This document shows, in pieces, positions 5,331 to 9,058 of a stretch of DNA of 9,058 nucleotides. The DNA is taken from assembly GCA_026394025.1 (NCBI GenBank), contig JAPKZC010000176.1:1-9058 (forward strand), in the 5' to 3' direction. The notes below the pieces were generated by a model. That model searched no databases and was not told the DNA's origin. It saw only the letters and a list, made by a program, of their open reading frames with translations. How positions within the stretch are numbered: the first letter of the stretch is position 1; each line of letters starts with the position of its first letter. The DNA comes from Candidatus Solibacter sp. GTDB lineage: Bacteria; Acidobacteriota; Terriglobia; Bryobacterales; Bryobacteraceae. Both the position numbers and the translations under genes were made by a program.

Positions 5331-8300
5331 TCAGAAGTTCAAGCGCAGCGAAAGCTGAATCTGCCGGTTGGTCCCGATTCCGATCTGGTTGGAGACGGTG
5401 GACGTCAGCACGCCGAAGTTCCCGCCCGCCGTGGCAGGCGCGAACGCCACGCCCGGCTGGATCCCGGACGCTCCCGGCCCCGTCGGCAGACCGGCCGACA
5501 GCCGGACGTTGCCCGGGTTCAAGAAGTTCGCATGATTGAGAATATTGTAGACCTCGGAGCGGAACTCAACGTTCTTCCCCTCTCCCACGCGGAACTTCTT
5601 GCTCAACGTGATATCGAACTGCTGCAAGGCCGGCCCGCTCAAGCTATTGCGCGACGAGTTGCCGAACGTGCCCGCCGCGGGAACGGAAAATGCCGCCGGA
5701 TTCAGCCAGCTCAAGCCGTTCTTCAGGTACGGGCTCACGCCGGCCACCACGTCCGGACGCCGCACGTTGCGGCTGTTGCCGCCGCCCAGGGTGTTGACCA
5801 CCGGCACCGTCATCACCGTGCCGTTGACCACCACCGGGTTGGCGTAAATGCTGCCGTCCCGCGTATCGCGATACGCCAGGTCGGGACGCGCGATCAGCAC
5901 GTCGAGCGGCACGCCGGTGCGTGCATTCACCACGCCGCCCAACTGCCAGCCACCGAACAGAAAGTCCATCGCCGCCGGAGCGTCCCTCATCAACTTCTTG
6001 CCCCTGCCGATGGGCAGGTCGTACAGCGCGGTCATGTTGAAGCTCTGGCGGATGTCGAAGTTGTTGCTGCCGCGGTCGGCCGCGAAGTTGAACGGGTTAC
6101 CGGCCGTGTTGGCTTCGTTGCTCCCGCCCGAATCGCCGATGCCGTGCGACCAACCGTATTGCGCACCCAGCGAAAGACCAGAGCTGTAACGGCGGTTTAA
6201 CGTGATCTGCATCGAATTGTAATTATCCGTGCCGCCGCTGGTCTTGTAATCGATTTCCGCGAAGCGATTGCCGAACTCGCGCACCGCCGAGGCAGCACCC
6301 GTCGCCGGGTTCATGGTGAAGCCGATGATCTTGTTGGTGGTGCTGCGCAGGCAGAGGTTGCGCCCCTGGCTGCCGACATAGGCTACCGTCAGTACCGCAT
6401 TCCCGGGAATGCTCTGCTGCACTGACGCCGTGTAGGAGAGAATCCGTTCCGGAATTCCGTAACCCGGGCCGTACGCGCGCGGCTGATACCCCAGGTTCGG
6501 ATCGTTGACGTTGTAGGTCTGGTAGATCGTGCTGACGTCGAAGGGATAGGCCAGTTGCGACCCGGAGGAGATGGTGCGGCCAATGCGGTCGTTGGCCGAG
6601 GGCTGCACCTGATCTTCGGTCTGCCCGGGGCCGTAATAGTAGCCGCCGCCGATGCGGAACACAGTGTTGTTCTTGAGCGCTTCCGGCGACCAACTGAAGG
6701 CCAGCCGCGGACCGAAGTTCTTCGGCGAGGATTTGTACCACGCCGCGGAGCCGCCGGCCACGATGTCGCCCTTTAGCATGTCGAAGAACACGCTCTTGTG
6801 GTTGACCTCGTGAATCGGCTGGTAGTATTCGTAGCGCAGCCCGTAGCTCATGGTGAGGGTGGGGAGCAGCTTGTACTCATCCTGCGCGTAGAAGATGTAA
6901 AGATTCTGCCGCAGGTGCGCCATGCCGGAGAGGCCGGTGAACGGGCTCTTGGCGCTCAAATCGCCGTTGAAGGCGATGGAGGAAGGCGTATTCGCCAGGA
7001 ACGCGGCCGCGCTGCCGAACGAGTAGGTGGTTCCGCCCTGCTGGTCGTTGAACAGCGTCAACATGCGAACTTCGCCGCCGAACTTCAGGTTGTGATTGCC
7101 GCGCACCACGCTCAGGCTGTCGATGACCGACATCGAGTAGTTCGTGTAAGGTGCGCCACGGCCATTGAACGAACTGCTGAGGCGGATCAGGCCGGTCGGA
7201 ATGGCGATGCCCGCGCTGCCACTCTGGCCGGCGATGCCGCCCAGCGCCACGCTGCCGCTCAAGTTCAACGTCACGCCATTGAGATTCGCGTTGGGGCTGG
7301 GACCGGGCACGCCCGAGACGCGAGTCTTGGACCCGTTGTACCCGAACTTGGTTTCGTTGATCACAGTCGGGGTCAGCATCTGGCTCAGGCTGGCCACCGC
7401 GTTTTGCGGCACGTTGGTGGTGTTGTACTGGCTGAGGGTGGAGTTCTGCGTCTGGGAAGATTGGCCCTGATCGCGGAAGTAGCGCGCGTAAAAGCGATAC
7501 TTCGAGCTGAAGTTGTAATCGAAGCGGATGCCGCCGGCATTCTCATCCACGAACGCGGGGGCGGAGATGTTGACGATGTCCAGCAGCGGGTCCGCCGAGG
7601 CAAACTGGCCTAGCGGGAACGCGCCGAGCAGCGGACGTATGGCCGGAGCGATGCAATTGGCGGTGGCGCCGCCCACGCAATCGGGGCGCGCGCGAACGGC
7701 CGCGCTCAGCGTGCTCTCCACAATCGGCGAGGCCGTCTTCTGCCGCAGCCCTTCAAAGCTGGCGAAGAAGAACGCCTTCTCTTTCACGATCGGCCCGCCG
7801 AAGGAGCCGCCGAACTGGTTGAGACGAAGTTTGCTCTTGGTGGCGCGGTCGAAGAAATTGCGGGCATCGAGCGCGTCATTGCGGATATATTCGAACGCCG
7901 AACCGTGATAGTTGTTGGATCCCGATTTGGTGATGAAGCTGATCTGGCCGCCGGTGCCGGTGCCGTATTCGGCGGGATAATTGCTGCTGTCCACGCGGAA
8001 TTCCTGCACATTTTCCAGGCTCTGTTCCAGGCGGAACAGGGACGTGCTTTCCCCGTTCAGGCTGCCCGGCGAGCTGTCGATAATGGAAGAGCCTTCCACG
8101 CCATCGAAACGAATCACATTCTGCTGGTTGGAGCGCCCGCTGAAGCGAATATTGTCGAAGCTGCCGCTGCCGTTGTTCACCGCGCCCGGCGCCATCAGGT
8201 AGAGTTGCGAAACCTGGCGGCCGTTGAGTGGCAGTTCGGCCACCTCGCGGGTGGAAACGTTGGCGCCGATGCGCGCCGAACTCACGTCCACCGTCACCAG

Positions 8301-8666
8301 TTCCCCGCCGGAGACATTTACTTCGGTAGTCATCGATGCCGGCGAAAGGGCGATGTTGAGCATCCGCTCCTGACCCACTTGCAAGCTGACGCCTTTGAAC
8401 TCCGCAGTCGCCATACCGGGAGCGGAAGCCGTCAGCGAATAGACGGAAGGCTGCAATTGAGGAGCCAGGTAGACGCCGTGCTCATCGGTGGCGACCTTCC
8501 GTTCCTGCCCGGTTTTTTCGTTTCTCACCGTAACGGAAGCCGCCGGAATGACTGCGCCTGAGGCGTCGGTCACCTTGCCCGTCATGCGGGCTGCGTCGGT
8601 TTGTGAAAACAGCAGGGGCAGAGCCATGGCCCCCAGGAGCGTAGTACGCAGAACTGTAGTAATCAT
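5331..8666 (-). CDS. Oar-like TonB-dependent outer-membrane receptor with carboxypeptidase-regulatory-like domain
   Basis: The product has 1111 residues, typical for the large Acidobacteriota Oar-like receptors. Domains in order: signal peptide (1-25, ending near TDA); a carboxypeptidase-regulatory-like beta-sandwich (about 27-108: ARMTGKVTDASGAVIPAASV, DEHGVYLAPQL, YSLTASAPGM); a TonB plug (about 120-255: EVAELPLNGRQVSQLYLMAPG, IRFDGVEGSS, then YGTGTGGQISFITKSGSNN); and a C-terminal beta-barrel with NDALDARNFFD, LRLNQFGGSFGGPIVK, FFFASFEGLR, and the final strand IQLSLRLNF ending in Phe, the usual outer-membrane insertion signal. Such receptors import ligands using TonB/ExbBD energy. The ligand cannot be read from the sequence, and no SusD-like lipoprotein is adjacent. 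Only three Cys occur (330, 338, 772). The ATG at 8666 gives a full signal peptide, although its Shine-Dalgarno is poor. A TonB-domain gene lies 78 nt upstream on the same strand. Confidence 0.93.
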   Translation of the reverse strand: MITTVLRTTLLGAMALPLLFSQTDAARMTGKVTDASGAVIPAASVTVRNEKTGQERKVATDEHGVYLAPQLQPSVYSLTASAPGMATAEFKGVSLQVGQERMLNIALSPASMTTEVNVSGGELVTVDVSSARIGANVSTREVAELPLNGRQVSQLYLMAPGAVNNGSGSFDNIRFSGRSNQQNVIRFDGVEGSSIIDSSPGSLNGESTSLFRLEQSLENVQEFRVDSSNYPAEYGTGTGGQISFITKSGSNNYHGSAFEYIRNDALDARNFFDRATKSKLRLNQFGGSFGGPIVKEKAFFFASFEGLRQKTASPIVESTLSAAVRARPDCVGGATANCIAPAIRPLLGAFPLGQFASADPLLDIVNISAPAFVDENAGGIRFDYNFSSKYRFYARYFRDQGQSSQTQNSTLSQYNTTNVPQNAVASLSQMLTPTVINETKFGYNGSKTRVSGVPGPSPNANLNGVTLNLSGSVALGGIAGQSGSAGIAIPTGLIRLSSSFNGRGAPYTNYSMSVIDSLSVVRGNHNLKFGGEVRMLTLFNDQQGGTTYSFGSAAAFLANTPSSIAFNGDLSAKSPFTGLSGMAHLRQNLYIFYAQDEYKLLPTLTMSYGLRYEYYQPIHEVNHKSVFFDMLKGDIVAGGSAAWYKSSPKNFGPRLAFSWSPEALKNNTVFRIGGGYYYGPGQTEDQVQPSANDRIGRTISSGSQLAYPFDVSTIYQTYNVNDPNLGYQPRAYGPGYGIPERILSYTASVQQSIPGNAVLTVAYVGSQGRNLCLRSTTNKIIGFTMNPATGAASAVREFGNRFAEIDYKTSGGTDNYNSMQITLNRRYSSGLSLGAQYGWSHGIGDSGGSNEANTAGNPFNFAADRGSNNFDIRQSFNMTALYDLPIGRGKKLMRDAPAAMDFLFGGWQLGGVVNARTGVPLDVLIARPDLAYRDTRDGSIYANPVVVNGTVMTVPVVNTLGGGNSRNVRRPDVVAGVSPYLKNGLSWLNPAAFSVPAAGTFGNSSRNSLSGPALQQFDITLSKKFRVGEGKNVEFRSEVYNILNHANFLNPGNVRLSAGLPTGPGASGIQPGVAFAPATAGGNFGVLTSTVSNQIGIGTNRQIQLSLRLNF

Positions 8667-8696
8667 TCCGCTTCAAGGTAGCGGAGGCAGGTTACA

Positions 8697-8714
8697 ACCA
8701 GATAAATACCAGAT
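8697..8714. promoter_or_regulatory. Short direct repeat spaced one helical turn, upstream of the receptor gene
   Basis: ACCAGAT occurs at 8697-8703 and again at 8708-8714, 11 bp apart, in the 78-nt gap between the TonB-domain gene and the receptor start (8666). It is the most AT-rich piece of this gap. Direct heptamers one helical turn apart can be regulator sites, but two 7-mers may be coincidental. No convincing -35/-10 pair is seen next to them. Confidence 0.15.
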
Positions 8715-8744
8715 GAAGAATTCGTCGTGGGGCACGCGCCGCAC

Positions 8745-9058
8745 TCACCGGCTGGCGGCAAAGTTGAATTGCAGGACGATGTTGGCGGGCACCGGATGGC
8801 CGTTGAACTGCGCGGGCTGGAATTTCCATCGCTGCGCTGCCTGAACCGCCGCATCGCGCAGCAGTGGGTGCAGACCAGGCTTGGCCAAAGCTTCAGCCTT
8901 TACCACGTTGCCCGATGCATCAACAGACACGTTGACGTCCACTGCCGTGGCGTTCCAGAGCTTTCCCCTGAGCAGGGCGGGCACAGCCGGGAGCAACTGA
9001 CGCGTGGCCACCGGAGGACGCGCTTCGGCCGACAGGAGCGGCGGTTCCGCTTGCGGAG
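8745..9058 (-). CDS. TonB C-terminal-domain protein, 5' end beyond the window
   Basis: The frame is open from the right edge (first full codon at 9056) to the TGA at 8745-8747, giving 103 codons plus stop. A short proline-rich stretch (PQAEPP, then ARPPVATRQLLP) precedes a TonB C-terminal domain: TAVDVNVSVDASGNVVKAE, then LHPLLRDAAVQAAQRWKF, then GHPVPANIVLQFNF. The ...A.AA..WKFxP... pattern followed by a final amphipathic strand is the typical signature. TonB proteins link the inner-membrane ExbBD motor to outer-membrane receptors, and the receptor gene directly downstream fits that role. The N-terminal part is missing, so it could be an ordinary energy transducer or a multidomain protein such as an M56/BlaR1-type peptidase fused to TonB, which I recall from Acidobacteriota. 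The GTG at 9009-9011 lies within this open frame and is probably not the true start, because the domain's proline-rich lead-in continues upstream. Confidence 0.85.
   Translation of the reverse strand, partial: PQAEPPLLSAEARPPVATRQLLPAVPALLRGKLWNATAVDVNVSVDASGNVVKAEALAKPGLHPLLRDAAVQAAQRWKFQPAQFNGHPVPANIVLQFNFAASR

Noticed and set aside
5316..6200. 294-codon plus-strand open frame, with further long plus-strand frames at 6798-7613 and 7905-8561
   Set aside because: All are antisense to the Oar-like receptor, whose own frame carries continuous recognisable domains. Their products are His/Arg/Ala-rich with no motif.
1..9058. CRISPR arrays, tRNA/rRNA genes, transposases, phage or defence genes
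   Set aside because: I saw no regularly spaced repeats, tRNA-like folds, transposase motifs or defence-type domains on either strand.

Overview
The window looks like chromosomal DNA of a soil-type Acidobacteriota, most likely near Solibacter/Bryobacter. This rests on high GC content, a very large Oar-type TonB-dependent receptor with an N-terminal carboxypeptidase-regulatory-like domain, a secreted DUF4964/DUF4965 glutaminase-like enzyme, and a palindromic intergenic element whose core I recall from such genomes. No 16S or other marker is present, so the placement is an inference. No rRNA, tRNA, CRISPR array, insertion sequence or phage gene was found, and no gap between genes exceeds about 120 bases.

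Layout. Positions 1-1920 (minus) hold a secreted glutaminase-like protein that lacks only its extreme C-terminus at the window edge. A 77-bp divergent intergenic region with a small inverted repeat separates it from two plus-strand genes: a short helical protein of unknown function (1998-2249) and diaminopimelate decarboxylase lysA (2369-3607), the last step of lysine synthesis. lysA converges on a minus-strand cluster. The junction between them is filled by a ~107-bp element with imperfect terminal inverted repeats (3604-3710), whose left arm contains the lysA stop codon.

The minus-strand cluster, in transcription order from the right edge, is: a TonB C-terminal-domain protein (8745-9058, running off the window), the 1111-residue Oar-like TonB-dependent receptor (5331-8666), a small uncharacterised HExxH putative zinc peptidase (4759-5289), a TlpA/ResA-type thioredoxin-fold lipoprotein (4118-4738), and a secreted stand-alone DsbD alpha-domain protein (3715-4227). 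Successive gaps are 78, 41 and 20 nt, followed by a 110-nt overlap, which is compatible with one transcript or two.

The last two genes form a plausible periplasmic thiol-redox pair: the DsbD-alpha-like protein has a CxxxxC pair and the TlpA-like lipoprotein a WCGPC site. The TonB-like protein and the receptor form a plausible outer-membrane uptake pair. The least explained items are the HExxH protein between these pairs, the long TlpA/DsbD gene overlap, and the palindromic element after lysA.
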